From JACRCT01 sp049841135 (GTDB lineage Bacteria; Myxococcota; Myxococcia; Myxococcales; UBA5297), in contig JASGHK010000004.1 in NCBI GenBank assembly GCA_049841135.1, positions 496,001-560,000 on the forward strand: DNA of 64,000 bases. The letters are read 5' to 3'. This document shows positions 35,398 through 44,102 of the stretch, piece after piece; position 1 is the first letter of the stretch, and every line of letters begins with the position of its first letter. The position numbers were made by a program, and so were the translations under genes. The notes below the pieces were generated by a model. It ran no database searches and was not told the origin of the DNA. It worked only from the letters and a program-made list of their open reading frames with translations.

Positions 35398-36052
35398 TCA
35401 GCGTCCCGGCGCCGCCGGCCCTTCGCCGGACCGGCGGTAGGTGGCGGTCACCTTGCCGTTCTGGACCAACTCCAGCGTGTCCGGGTCGACCACCCGGTAG
35501 CTCGCGTCGCCGACGATGGGAGTGTTCCGCCGCCACCGACCGGGCGGGAAGCAGCCGCCCGGGCCACAGAAGGTCACCGAGTACTGCCCGCCACCGGCGT
35601 CGTCGACGACCACCCCGTTCGCCGCCCACCACCGAGTCTTCCAGAAGCCGACCAGCGGCATCTGCGGCGTCGGCCTCAAGCCCCGGATGATCGGCGCGGT
35701 GTCCGGGTTGAGCGAGAGCGGCACGAGCTGCGTCAGGAAGGGCGTGGCGACGACGCCCACCATCGCCACGCACCATACTTGCGCCAGCCGCGGCCAAAGC
35801 CTCGAGCTTCCCAGGCGCCGAGGAAGCGCTGCGCCACAGGGCCGCCGCGGCCACGACCGTGAGCACCGCGTGCACCAGCACCGCGGCGATCGCCCACTGC
35901 ATCGACTCGCGCGAGGCGGCACTCCTCAGGCCCGGAGGCCTGTGACTACCTAGCCGCACCGCGATCGTCAGCGGGAGCCAGACGGCGACGCCGAGGAGCC
36001 AGAAGGTCGGGCCCAGCCGGGCCTTTCCCACCAGCAACTCGGTGAGGCGCAT
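35398..36052 (-). CDS. Membrane protein, unknown, one frameshift
   Basis: The N-terminal part from ATG 36052 has two hydrophobic helices (FWLLGVAVWLPLTIAVRLG, WAIAAVLVHAVLTVVAAAAL). A change of frame near 35785 gives a third (VWCVAMVGVVATPFLTQLV), followed by a soluble tail with GFWKTRWWAANGV and SVTFCGPGGCFPP that ends at 35398. The overall length implies one extra base. About 217 residues. Not recognised. It begins 12 nt downstream of the MMPL exporter gene and may be its partner. Confidence 0.6.
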
Positions 36053-36064
36053 GGCTCGTCTCCG

Positions 36065-38675
36065 CTACTGCGCGCCCGGCGCCACGGTCCCGGAGGGCGT
36101 GGTTTCGCCCGTCGCGTTGGCCGAAGCAGCCTTGCCCGTCCCCGCCTTGCGCCGCCGCCACCAGGTGGTCACCGCCGGCAGCCCGAGGATCGCCGAGAAC
36201 AGGCAGGTGATCTCGCCGAGCACCGCCGAGGTCCCCATGCTGCGCACGCCGAAGTTGATGGAGCCCACCAGCGCCAGGTAGCCGAGCCAGGTCGTCAGGC
36301 TGCAGAGGATGACCGCGCCGCCGGTCTTCTTGAGCACCTCGATGGAGTCGCCCAGCTCCAGGTCGCGCTGGGTCATGTTCACCGCGTAGTCCACGCCGAT
36401 GCCGAAGGTCAGCGGCAGCGCGATGAAGTTGAGGAAGTTGAGCTTCACCTTGGCCGCGGCGAGCAGGCCCACCATCCACAGCAGGCCGGCGAGCATGGTG
36501 AAGAGCACGCGCAGGGTCGCCCCGCCGCGCCGGAAGGCCAGCGCCACGATGGCCAGGGTCGCCAGGAACGAGACCAGGATGGCCTTGGGGATGTCGGCGA
36601 TGACCGCGTCCCACATGTCGGCGTAGATGACCGCGCGGCCCGAGCCCAGCACCACGCTCTGGTCGGGCAGCTCGGTGCGGCGGAAGGAGTCGGCCCAGCG
36701 CAGCAGGTAGTGCGCGTCGCTGGTGATGTCGTCGGGCTTGTCCAGCGGGCTGATGTAGACCACGCGGCCGCGGGTGCCGTCGTTCTCGGTGAACAGGCGG
36801 GCGACGGCCTCGGGCAGCTCGGCGATGCCGAAGGGCTTGAGGTCGTCCGGCGGCAGGTAGGGCCCGAGCTGCCCCCAGTCCTTGTCGCTGACGACGCCCA
36901 GCTCGCGGGCGCGCAGCACGCGCTTCTTGAGCTGCTGCAGGAGCGGGATCTTCGCGTCCTGGTCGGCAGGCACGAAGTCGAGCAGCGAGTAGACGGACTT
37001 GAACGGCTTCTGGTCCGCCGGAGCGGCGTCGCGGCGCGCCTCGAGCGCCTTCTTGAGCGGAGCGACCTGGTCCAGGCGGTCGACGAGGATGGCCATGCCG
37101 TCCAGGCCGATGTAGCCGGTGGTGTGGATGCCCACCCCCATCAGCCGGTGGACCTCGGCGTTCTTGCTGCGGTCGCTCTGGATCTTGTTGGTGTCGTACT
37201 CCATCGGGTCCGAGCTCGCGTAGAGCGCGGTGAGAACGGCGCCGGCCACCGTGAGCGCCACACTGACGGCCGCGATGAGGCCCGGCCAGCGGTTGACGAC
37301 CGAGGCGAAGGGCTTGCCGAACGGGATGCCGGCCTCGATTCGCTTGCCGACCGGCCCCAGCCACTTGGGCAGCGGCGCGTCGAGCGGGGTGAGCTTCTCC
37401 ATCACCACCAGGATGGACGGCAGCGCCGCGAAGGTGGCCACCCAGCAGATGAGCATGCCCAGGCCGCCGATGTAGCCGAACTCCTTGAAGCCCTTGAACT
37501 CGGTGACGACCAGCGCGCCGTAGGCGGCGCCGGCGGAGAGCGCGGCGGTGAGCGTCGGCTGCCAGGTGGCGACCGCGGAGCGGGTGATGGCCTCTCTGAC
37601 CGCGACGCCGGCGCGCCGCTCCTCCAGGTAGCGGTCCATGAAGATGATGGAGAAGTTGATGCCGTTGCCGGCGATGATCGTGAACATGAACCCGGTGGCG
37701 ATGTTCAGGTGCCCGACCAGCAGCTGGGTCACGCCGAAGGTCCAGGCGATGCCAACGCCGATGGTCAGCGACATGGCGACGGTGGTGCGCAGGCGCAGGT
37801 AGTAGAGCAGCACGATGCCCAGGACGAGCCCGACGCCGAGCAGGCCGATCTCGGTCAGGTCGCTCTTGATGAGCTTGACCTCGGCGATGCCCACCCCGAG
37901 GTCGCCGGAGAGCCCGGTCTTCACCGCCGGGTCGTGCTTGGCCGGGTTCACCTTGGCGATGGCCTCGTTGATCTTGGCCAGGCACTCCTGGCCCTTGGTC
38001 AGGTCGGTCGCCAGGATGCCGCTGCGCACGACGATGACCGCAGTCTTGCCGTCCTTGCTCTGGTAGCGGCCGTCGGGGAAGCGGTCACCGTCGAGCTGGT
38101 CGGTGCCCAGCTTCTTCTTCGATCTTCTCGGCGTCGAGCGGGGGCGGCGGCGGCGCGTCCTCGTCCACCAGCGTCCCCGACTCCTTGGCGACCTCGTAGG
38201 CGAAGCGCTCCTCCACCTCGTCGTGCAGCGACTGGAGCGTCTCCAGCGGGACGAACAGGCCCGCGCGGGGCTCGAGGAAGGCCTTGGCGACCTGGACTCC
38301 GCTCTCGGCCTGCCCGACCCACGGCTGGCCCAGCGCCTGGAGCGCAGGCACCAGCTCGTCCACGGACTTGCGGATGCCCTCCGGGTTCTGGCCTTCGAGC
38401 ACCACGAACACGGTCGAGAGGCCCGCGGTGCGTGCGCCGACGCGCTGCAGCTCCTTCACGCTCGCGCGGTCCTGCGGGAGCAGGTTCTCGAAGCCGGTCA
38501 GGAGCTGGAGCTGCGTGGCGAGCATCGTCGCCAGCGCGGTGATGACGAACACCACCGCCAGCACCGGGCCCGGCTTGGCCATCTGGAAGGCCACCAGCTT
38601 CTCGAAGAAGGCGGAGCCCGGCGGAGGCGGCGGATTGGAGCTGGGGGGCGAGCTGGGGGGCAGGTCGTTGGGCAT
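36065..38675 (-). CDS. RND-superfamily (MMPL-type) exporter, one frameshift
   Basis: The product is about 869 residues: a Pro-rich N-terminus, TM1 (PVLAVVFVITALATMLATQL), a periplasmic loop with FENLLPQDRASVKELQR, five TM segments ending around a conserved GNGINFSIIFMDRYLEERR (TM4-like), then a second half with TM7-12 containing GIGVDYAVNMTQRDLE and VRSMGTSAVLGEITCLFSA. The frame breaks near 38115 (EKIEE/KLGTDQLDGDRF); removing one A from the GAAGAAGAAG run reconnects it. Family members export hopanoids, lipids or pigments. A paralogue lies at 50894. Location next to the ACP/lyase locus suggests export of its product, which is inference only. Confidence 0.85.
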
Positions 38676-38927
38676 GGGCGAAGTCTCGGTTGTCGGATCG
38701 CGCCCGTGGCCGGCGCGAAGCCGGCATTTACTACATGGCCCGGAACGGCCTGTCGATCACTAGGCGCAGGTGGCCCCAGTAGCGCTGCTTCTGGCTCTGA
38801 AAACCGCAGCTCGGCGGGTGCTTGGTCCGTCGCCAGCCGAGTAGGGATCTGCTATCTCCGGCGCCCCTTTTGGGGAGCGGCCGAGACCACTCCCCCGCCC
38901 GCTTGTCGGCGCCAGAGAGAGGTCATC

Positions 38928-39089
38928 GTGACTGTCCCAGACACCGTCGAAGGCGCCGTCATCATCAGCGTCGTCGACTTCATCCTCAGTTTCGGCTTCA
39001 TCGCCGCCATCGGCGGCATCCTCGCCCTGCTGCCCCTGCTCAACCGGGTCGCAGAGCTCGACGACAAAGACCTGACCAGCGGTCACTGA
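38928..39089 (+). CDS. Small membrane protein preceding the decarboxylase beta subunit
   Basis: GTG 38928 follows GAGAGAGG and gives 53 residues with one hydrophobic helix (ILSFGFIAAIGGILALLPLL) and an acidic C-terminus. It ends 8 nt before the OadB-type gene. OadG/gamma subunits of sodium-pump decarboxylases are small single-helix proteins that hold alpha and beta together. This one is shorter and lacks a recognisable zinc motif, so it may be a reduced gamma-like subunit. Confidence 0.6.
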   Translation: MTVPDTVEGAVIISVVDFILSFGFIAAIGGILALLPLLNRVAELDDKDLTSGH

Positions 39090-39097
39090 GGACACCC

Positions 39098-40228
39098 ATG
39101 CTCGACCAACTCGTCTCTCTCCTCGACGCGCTCAAGACCCAGACCGGCCTCAGCCACATGTGGTGGGGCAACCTCGTGATGATCGGGGTCGGGGTGGTGC
39201 TGCTCACCCTGGCCATCGTCAAGAAGTACGAGCCCTTCCTGCTGGTGGGCATCGGCTTCGCCTGCATCGTGGCCAACGTGCCCGGCTCCGACCTGACCGC
39301 GCCCGGCGGGCTCTTCGACTACGCCTACCAGGGCCTCGCGCACCTCATCCTGCCGCCGCTGATCTTCTTCGGCGTCGGGGCCATGACCGACTTCGGCCCG
39401 ATGATCGCCAACCCGAAGCTGGTGATCCTGGGCGTCGCCGCGCACCTGGGCATCTTCGTGGCCATCATCGGCGCCCGCGCGCTGGGCTTCACCCTCCACG
39501 AGGCCGGCGCCATCGGCCTCATCGGCGGCGCCGACGGACCGATGGCCATCTTCGTGACCATGAAGCTGGCGCCGCACCTGCTGCCGCAGGTCTCGGTGGC
39601 GGCCTACTCGTACATGGCGCTGATGCCGCTCATCCAGCCGCCGGTCATGCGCTTCCTCACCAGCAAGCGCGAGCGGCAGATCGAGATGAAGACGCCGCGC
39701 AAGGTGACCCGCGTGGAGCGGATCGCCTTCCCCATCGTCATCGCCATCATCGTCAACCTCTTCCTGCCGCCGGTGGCGCCGCTGGTGACGATGCTGATGC
39801 TGGGCAACCTCTTCCGCGAGTGCCTGGTGGTGGACCGGCTCACGGCCGCCGCCTCCAACGAGATCATCAACATCATCACCATCTGCCTGACGCTGGCCGT
39901 GGGCTCGACGATGACCGCCGAGCGCTTCCTGAACCTCAAGACGCTGGCGGTCGTCGGGCTGGGGCTGGTGGCCTTCGTCACCGGCACCGGCGCCGGCGTG
40001 CTGGCGGCGCGGGTGATGAACCTCATCTGGAAGGACTCCATCAACCCGCTCATCGGCTCGGCGGGCATCGCCGCGGTGCCCATCGCCGCGCGCGTCTCGC
40101 ACGTGGTGGGGATGAAGGAGAACTTCAACAACTTCCTCATCATGCACGCCATGGGGCCGAACCTGGCCGGCGTGTTCGGCACAGCCATCTCCGGCGGCAT
40201 CCTGCTGGCGCTGCTCGGCGTGACCTGA
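39098..40228 (+). CDS. Sodium-translocating decarboxylase beta subunit (OadB/GcdB/MmdB family)
   Basis: A 376-residue polytopic carrier that couples decarboxylation of a biotin-bound carboxyl group to sodium export. Family landmarks are MTDFGPMIANP, IGLIGGADGPMAIF (D146 is the predicted sodium-site Asp), NLFRECLVVDRL, NEIINIITICLTLAVGSTM and INPLIGSAGIAAVPIAARV, and the C-terminal FNNFLIMHAMGPNLAGV. About ten membrane helices. The carboxyltransferase (alpha) and biotin-carrier genes are not in the window, so the substrate (oxaloacetate, glutaconyl-CoA or methylmalonyl-CoA) is open. A hairpin terminator follows. Confidence 0.95.
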   Translation: MLDQLVSLLDALKTQTGLSHMWWGNLVMIGVGVVLLTLAIVKKYEPFLLVGIGFACIVANVPGSDLTAPGGLFDYAYQGLAHLILPPLIFFGVGAMTDFGPMIANPKLVILGVAAHLGIFVAIIGARALGFTLHEAGAIGLIGGADGPMAIFVTMKLAPHLLPQVSVAAYSYMALMPLIQPPVMRFLTSKRERQIEMKTPRKVTRVERIAFPIVIAIIVNLFLPPVAPLVTMLMLGNLFRECLVVDRLTAAASNEIINIITICLTLAVGSTMTAERFLNLKTLAVVGLGLVAFVTGTGAGVLAARVMNLIWKDSINPLIGSAGIAAVPIAARVSHVVGMKENFNNFLIMHAMGPNLAGVFGTAISGGILLALLGVT

Positions 40229-40240
40229 GGCAACGCAGAC

Positions 40241-40267
40241 CCGGCGGGAGCGAGCGCTCCTCGCCGG
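40241..40267 (+). terminator. Hairpin terminator after the decarboxylase beta gene
   Basis: CCGGCGGGAGCG (40241-40252) pairs with CGCTCCTCGCCGG (ending 40267), with one mismatch near the middle and a short loop, 13 nt after the stop. Confidence 0.65.
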
Positions 40268-40341
40268 CTGCCCGTTTGCAGTCTCGAGCCGCTTTCTGGT
40301 CTGCTGGTCCCGCATTTCACTCGCCGTAGTTGGAGGGGACC

Positions 40342-41025
40342 ATGCCAGAGAAGAACGCCGTCGCCTCGACGCCATCCCTGAGCAAGGAGCAGGCACGCCA
40401 GGAGCTCGATGTTGAGCGCGATGCCATCCTCGCGGACACCGCGGACGACCAGACCGAGCGTTGGCGCACCGGGTTCCACTACGCCAACATCGTGGAGCGG
40501 AACCTCGCCACACTCGCGGGCTACAAGACCGCGGCCGAGTTCATCAACGCCGAGCTCAAGCCCAAGGACAAATCCGTCTCCCAGACGGCGCTGACGCTCT
40601 ACGCCCGCGTGGCCCGCGCCTTCGACGAGGCGACCACCAGCCGCTACGGCACCACCGTGCTCGACAAGCTGCTCACCCTGCGCGACCTCCTCGACATCGA
40701 CGCACTGCCTCGGGACCTCGCCACGCTCGACGTCCGGACGGCCGACGAGACGGGCGCGCCCGTCACCAAGGCGTTCTCGGAGTGCACGGTTGCCAATCTG
40801 AGCGCCGCCATCCGGCTACAGAAGAAGCCGGACGCCAAGGTGGACCCCAAGGCCGCCGACGAGGCCGCGAAGATGGACGCCGCCGTCGACGCCAAGCTGG
40901 GCGAGGACGGACCGTTCAAGGTCGTGGTGCATCGGCGCGGCTCCAACCTCTTCTACGATCTGAAGAACATCCCCACGGACCGGCTGGACGACGTCCTCGA
41001 CGCGCTCAAGGCTCGCCGCGGGTAA
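40342..41025 (+). CDS. Unknown cytoplasmic protein
   Basis: A 227-residue soluble protein from ATG 40342, with GGAGGGG upstream. It is rich in charged residues and predicted helical, with segments such as TERWRTGFHYANIVERNLATLAGYKTAA and SQTALTLYARVARAFDEATT. A Lys/Ala/Asp-rich linker (about 155-185) leads to a C-terminal FKVVVHRRGSNLFYDL strand pair. I do not recognise a family. Its 3' end overlaps the convergent HTH gene by 20 nt. Confidence 0.6.
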   Translation: MPEKNAVASTPSLSKEQARQELDVERDAILADTADDQTERWRTGFHYANIVERNLATLAGYKTAAEFINAELKPKDKSVSQTALTLYARVARAFDEATTSRYGTTVLDKLLTLRDLLDIDALPRDLATLDVRTADETGAPVTKAFSECTVANLSAAIRLQKKPDAKVDPKAADEAAKMDAAVDAKLGEDGPFKVVVHRRGSNLFYDLKNIPTDRLDDVLDALKARRG

Positions 41026-41398
41026 GGGCCAGCGGCCGCGATTGCGCCGGTCCCCATCGATGGGGACTGGCGGTCGAGGAGCGCTTCAGGGAATTCAGGC
41101 AGATAGCCGCTCCCCATCGATGGGGAGCGGCGTAGGCAGCCGGCCGGCCCCACAGTGGCCTTCCGCCGCGCGGTTGAGTGAGTCCCTCGCCTCGTGCGAA
41201 ATCGGGTGGGCCACCCAGCGCCCCGAGAGCGGCGGCGAGGCGCACCGCCACGTCCGTCCCCGGTATCGAGGTGCCGTTCTCGATGGCGACCAGGACTTCC
41301 CGGGAGATCCCGATCCCGATTTGCATCGCCAGCTCGCCCTGGCTGAGCCGACCGGCGAGGCGGAGGGTGCGGACGGAGTGGGAGATCCGGCCTGTCAT
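41006..41398 (-). CDS. XRE-family HTH regulator divergent from the uptake operon
   Basis: From ATG 41398 a Cro/C1-type HTH is clear in the first 65 residues: VRTLRLAGRLSQGELAMQIG, ISREVLVAIENGTSIPGTDV, RLAAALGAL. The rest of the frame (to residue 130) runs through two copies of the CCCCATCGATGGGG palindrome and may be non-native read-through; a shorter protein is possible. It is divergent from the 41462 operon with 63 bp between start codons, so it is the likely local regulator of that operon. Confidence 0.6.
   Translation of the reverse strand: MTGRISHSVRTLRLAGRLSQGELAMQIGIGISREVLVAIENGTSIPGTDVAVRLAAALGALGGPPDFARGEGLTQPRGGRPLWGRPAAYAAPHRWGAAICLNSLKRSSTASPHRWGPAQSRPLALTRGEP
41052..41065. repeat. 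Palindrome CCCCATCGATGGGG, copy 1
   Basis: A 14-bp perfect palindrome inside a 24-bp near-palindrome (one mismatch). Exactly 60 bp separates it from copy 2. Confidence 0.85.
41112..41125. repeat. Palindrome CCCCATCGATGGGG, copy 2
   Basis: The core extends to a perfect 26-bp palindrome (41106-41131, arms GCCGCT/AGCGGC). Flank TAGCC is shared with copy 3 at 49336. Confidence 0.85.
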
Positions 41399-41461
41399 GT
41401 CTGCTTGACAACATGACCATTCCACTTGAGCTGCGCGACGGGCGTCCCTACCGTCGCGCGC

Positions 41462-42067
41462 GTGGACGCCCTCGCTCAGACCTCGCCGCGCAGCTCCCCG
41501 TTCTGGTCCACCGCCGCCGCCTTCGGCGCGCTGTGGGGCTCGGTGGAGATCACCCTCGGGTCCTTCCTGCACACCCTGAAGGTCCCGTTCTCAGGCGCGG
41601 TGCTGGCGGCTATCGGCGCCGCGCTGCTGGTGGCCGAGCGGCAGGTGGCCCCGGCGCGGGGCCTGAGCCTCGCCACTGCGCTCATCGCCTCACTCTGCAA
41701 GTCGCTCTCGCCCGGCGGCGTGATCCTCGGGCCGATGCTGGGCATCAGCGTCGAGGGCCTGCTCGTCGAGCTCGCGCTCCTCGCCGCGCCGCGCTTCGCC
41801 GGCAGCGCGGCCCTCGCCGGCACGCTCGCCGCGGTCTGGGCCGTCTTCCAGAAGGTCCTCGTCGGGTTCGTCCTCTACGGCGGGACCGCCCTCGAGCTCT
41901 ACAAGGCCGTCCTCAAGAAGGCCGGCGAGTGGCTCGGCCACTCGGATGCGGGTTGGTGGATCGCCGCGGTCCTCGTCGTCGCCATCGCGACCATCGGGGC
42001 CGTCGGCGGCGTGCTCGGCTGGCGGGTGGGCCAGGACGCGGCCAAGTCCCTCGAGGCCTCGCCATGA
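41462..42067 (+). CDS. ECF S-component-like membrane protein
   Basis: From GTG 41462 the product is 201 residues with about six membrane helices: FGALWGSVEITLGSFLH, VPFSGAVLAAIGAALLV, LATALIASLCKSLSPGG, ILGPMLGISVEGLLVELAL, AVWAVFQKVLVGFVLYGG and a final WWIAAVLVVAIATIGAVGG. The small polytopic fold, the GP/GIS loops and the neighbour with a T-component-like membrane half suggest a substrate-capture subunit of an ECF-type or related transporter. An earlier TTG at 41426 is possible; TTGACA at 41404-41409 could be a -35 element and would favour 41462. It overlaps the next gene by 4 nt. Confidence 0.65.
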   Translation: MDALAQTSPRSSPFWSTAAAFGALWGSVEITLGSFLHTLKVPFSGAVLAAIGAALLVAERQVAPARGLSLATALIASLCKSLSPGGVILGPMLGISVEGLLVELALLAAPRFAGSAALAGTLAAVWAVFQKVLVGFVLYGGTALELYKAVLKKAGEWLGHSDAGWWIAAVLVVAIATIGAVGGVLGWRVGQDAAKSLEASP

Positions 42068-43161
42068 GGGCCCGTCGCACGCTCCTCGGGGTCGTCGCGC
42101 TCGCCTGCATCGCGCTGCAGTTCCAGGGGGCCCTGGGGCCTTCGGCCATCGCGACCGGGCTCTGGCTCGCGGCCCTGGCGCTGGCGGCGCGTGCGCAGCT
42201 GCGCAGGCTGTGGATGCCGCGCTTCTGGATCGTCTCGATCGTCATGGCCCTTGGGAGCGGCCTCTTGCTCGGCAAGCCGGACCTGGCGCTCGGGCCGGTG
42301 AAGCTCTCGCGCTTCGGGCTCGAGGCTGGCCTGCTCATGATCCTGCGCGGGGTGTTCCTGTTCGCGCTCATGGGCTGGGCGAGCAAGCTCATCGTCGACC
42401 GCGACGCGCAGCGGGCCATTCGCAGGGTCGGCTTGGCCCAGTTCGGCAACGCGCTCTCGGCGGCGTTCGGCTTCATCCCCTCGCTCAGCGAGCGCGTCCG
42501 CCCGGCCCTCTCGGCGGGGAAGGGCGAGCGGGCCGGCGACCGCGCGAGGCTCCTCCACCTCGCGGCGGTCGACCTGGTCAAGCACGCCGTGCTCCTCGCG
42601 CGCTCGCTGGAGAGGCCTCCGTTGTTCATCGCCGCCGTCGTGGGCCCCCCGGGGAGTGGGAAGACCACCCTCGTCCACCGCGTGATGGAGCGGCTGTGTG
42701 CCGACGGCCATCGCCTCGGAGGCGTGACGCAGCCGGCCCTGCAAGAGGCGGAGGCGAGAGTCGGGTATCAGCTCCGGGACGCGGCCAGTGGCGAGGTCGT
42801 CGCCTTCGCGCGGCGGGCGGAGAACGGCTTCTCCTTCGCGGAAGACGGGTGGAAGTGGGCTCAGGTGCGCCTCGAGTCGTCCCTGGCGGGTGCCGGCTGC
42901 GTCGTGATCGACGAGCTTGGGCGCCTCGAGGCCAGGGGAGAGGGACATCTCCAGGCGCTGAGCCTGCCCGACTCCCCACCGGCCTTGCTCGTAGGCGTGC
43001 GCGAGGACTGCGCCGAAGCGATCTCGGAACGGCTCGGCCCGTTCGCGCTCGAGGTCGCCCCAACCGCTCTGCCCACCGAGGTCGACAGGTTCATTGCCGC
43101 GCTGGGCGACCACCTGCGCGCGGCGCGCCCGGATCCCACAGCGAAGGAGAACGACAGATGA
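42064..43161 (+). CDS. Membrane domain fused to a THEP1-like nucleoside triphosphatase
   Basis: A 365-residue fusion. Residues 1-110 hold three to four membrane helices (LLGVVALACIALQFQGAL, IATGLWLAALALAARA, FWIVSIVMALGSGLLLG, LLMILRGVFLFALMGWAS), followed by a cytoplasmic helical region that recalls the coupling region of CbiQ/EcfT proteins. Residues 186-355 are an NTPase of the THEP1/DUF265 type: Walker A VVGPPGSGKTTL (192-203), LGGVTQP, and Walker B VIDELGRLE (281-289). Fusion of a T-like membrane part with its own NTPase instead of an ABC ATPase is unusual. It overlaps both neighbours by 4 nt (ATGA), so the operon is tightly coupled. Confidence 0.75.
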   Translation: MRARRTLLGVVALACIALQFQGALGPSAIATGLWLAALALAARAQLRRLWMPRFWIVSIVMALGSGLLLGKPDLALGPVKLSRFGLEAGLLMILRGVFLFALMGWASKLIVDRDAQRAIRRVGLAQFGNALSAAFGFIPSLSERVRPALSAGKGERAGDRARLLHLAAVDLVKHAVLLARSLERPPLFIAAVVGPPGSGKTTLVHRVMERLCADGHRLGGVTQPALQEAEARVGYQLRDAASGEVVAFARRAENGFSFAEDGWKWAQVRLESSLAGAGCVVIDELGRLEARGEGHLQALSLPDSPPALLVGVREDCAEAISERLGPFALEVAPTALPTEVDRFIAALGDHLRAARPDPTAKENDR

Positions 43162-44102
43162 AGAGGCTGGCATCGGTTGCAGCAGTGGCCGCCCTGTGCG
43201 GCGCGTTCCTCGCCATCAACGCTTGCGGCGGCGATCAGCAGGTCGTCATGCCCGACACGGGAACGCTGTCGCCGGACGGCGGGGCCTCGGGCAAGTCGGT
43301 GAAGGTCACCTACAACGGCAACTCGAGCACCGTCGCCTTGGGGCAGCTCACGACCGTGTCCCTCAACGGCGTGCCGTACGCGAAGCTGGCGGACGTCCTC
43401 GCGGCGGCGATTCCAGGCAAGACGCTCGACCAGCTGAGGGCGACCGACTTCATCGGCGCCGACGGCTTCACGCCCAATTCCAAGACGAACTGCGCCACGC
43501 TCCTGCCGGTGGCCGGGGCCACCCTCGCCAAGGGCTACATCGACCCGGCGACGCGCAACCTGAAGTGGGACGAATCGCTGACCTATCCCGGCTGCATGAT
43601 CGTCAAGGACACCGCCGAGATCATCGTCGCCGACGCGGACGCCGCGGGCGCCGACGCCTCGGTGGGCGCCCCGGACTCCAACGCCGCCGCACCTGACGCG
43701 AGCGTGATGCAGCCGGACGCGAGCGCCACCGAGCCCGATGCTGGGGCGCCCGGCAAGACCGTGAAGGTCACCTACACCGGCAACTCGACCGACGTGTCGC
43801 TCGACGAGCTGCCCCCCGTCGCTGTCTCCGGCGCCAGCGTGGACAAGCTCTCGGACGTCGTGCTCATCGCCGTGACCGGCAAGGCCATCGACCAGCTCAA
43901 GCTGACCGGCATCATTGCCTCCGACGGTTACAACCCGGCGACCAAGCCCAGCTGCTCGGGCAACTTCCCGGTGGACGGCGCGAAGCTGACGCAGGGCTAC
44001 ATCGACCGGTCGACGCGCAAGATCCTCTGGGACGCCGCGCTCTCCATGCCCGGGTGCATGAGCGTCACCGACGCGGCCGAGCTGCAGGTCGCGGACAAGT
44101 AG
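43158..44102 (+). CDS. Lipoprotein with two tandem copies of an unknown domain
   Basis: A 314-residue lipoprotein: signal with lipobox FLAINACGG at about residue 24. Two homologous domains (about 45-155 and 200-312) share KVTYxGNSxxVxLxxL, GxxxxKLxDVxxxAxxGKxxDQLK, the PV.GA.L..GYIDxxTR segment and a final WDxxLxxPGCMxVxDxAE. They are separated by an Ala/Asp/Pro-rich linker. Each copy has two conserved Cys, likely one disulfide. A surface or periplasmic ligand-binding role fits its position immediately before the TonB receptor, which its stop overlaps by one base. The domain family is not known to me. Confidence 0.75.
   Translation: MKRLASVAAVAALCGAFLAINACGGDQQVVMPDTGTLSPDGGASGKSVKVTYNGNSSTVALGQLTTVSLNGVPYAKLADVLAAAIPGKTLDQLRATDFIGADGFTPNSKTNCATLLPVAGATLAKGYIDPATRNLKWDESLTYPGCMIVKDTAEIIVADADAAGADASVGAPDSNAAAPDASVMQPDASATEPDAGAPGKTVKVTYTGNSTDVSLDELPPVAVSGASVDKLSDVVLIAVTGKAIDQLKLTGIIASDGYNPATKPSCSGNFPVDGAKLTQGYIDRSTRKILWDAALSMPGCMSVTDAAELQVADK

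Noticed and set aside
41052..41125. CRISPR-like pair of short repeats
   Set aside because: Only two copies of a 14-bp palindrome at one place, with a third 8 kb away; no array.
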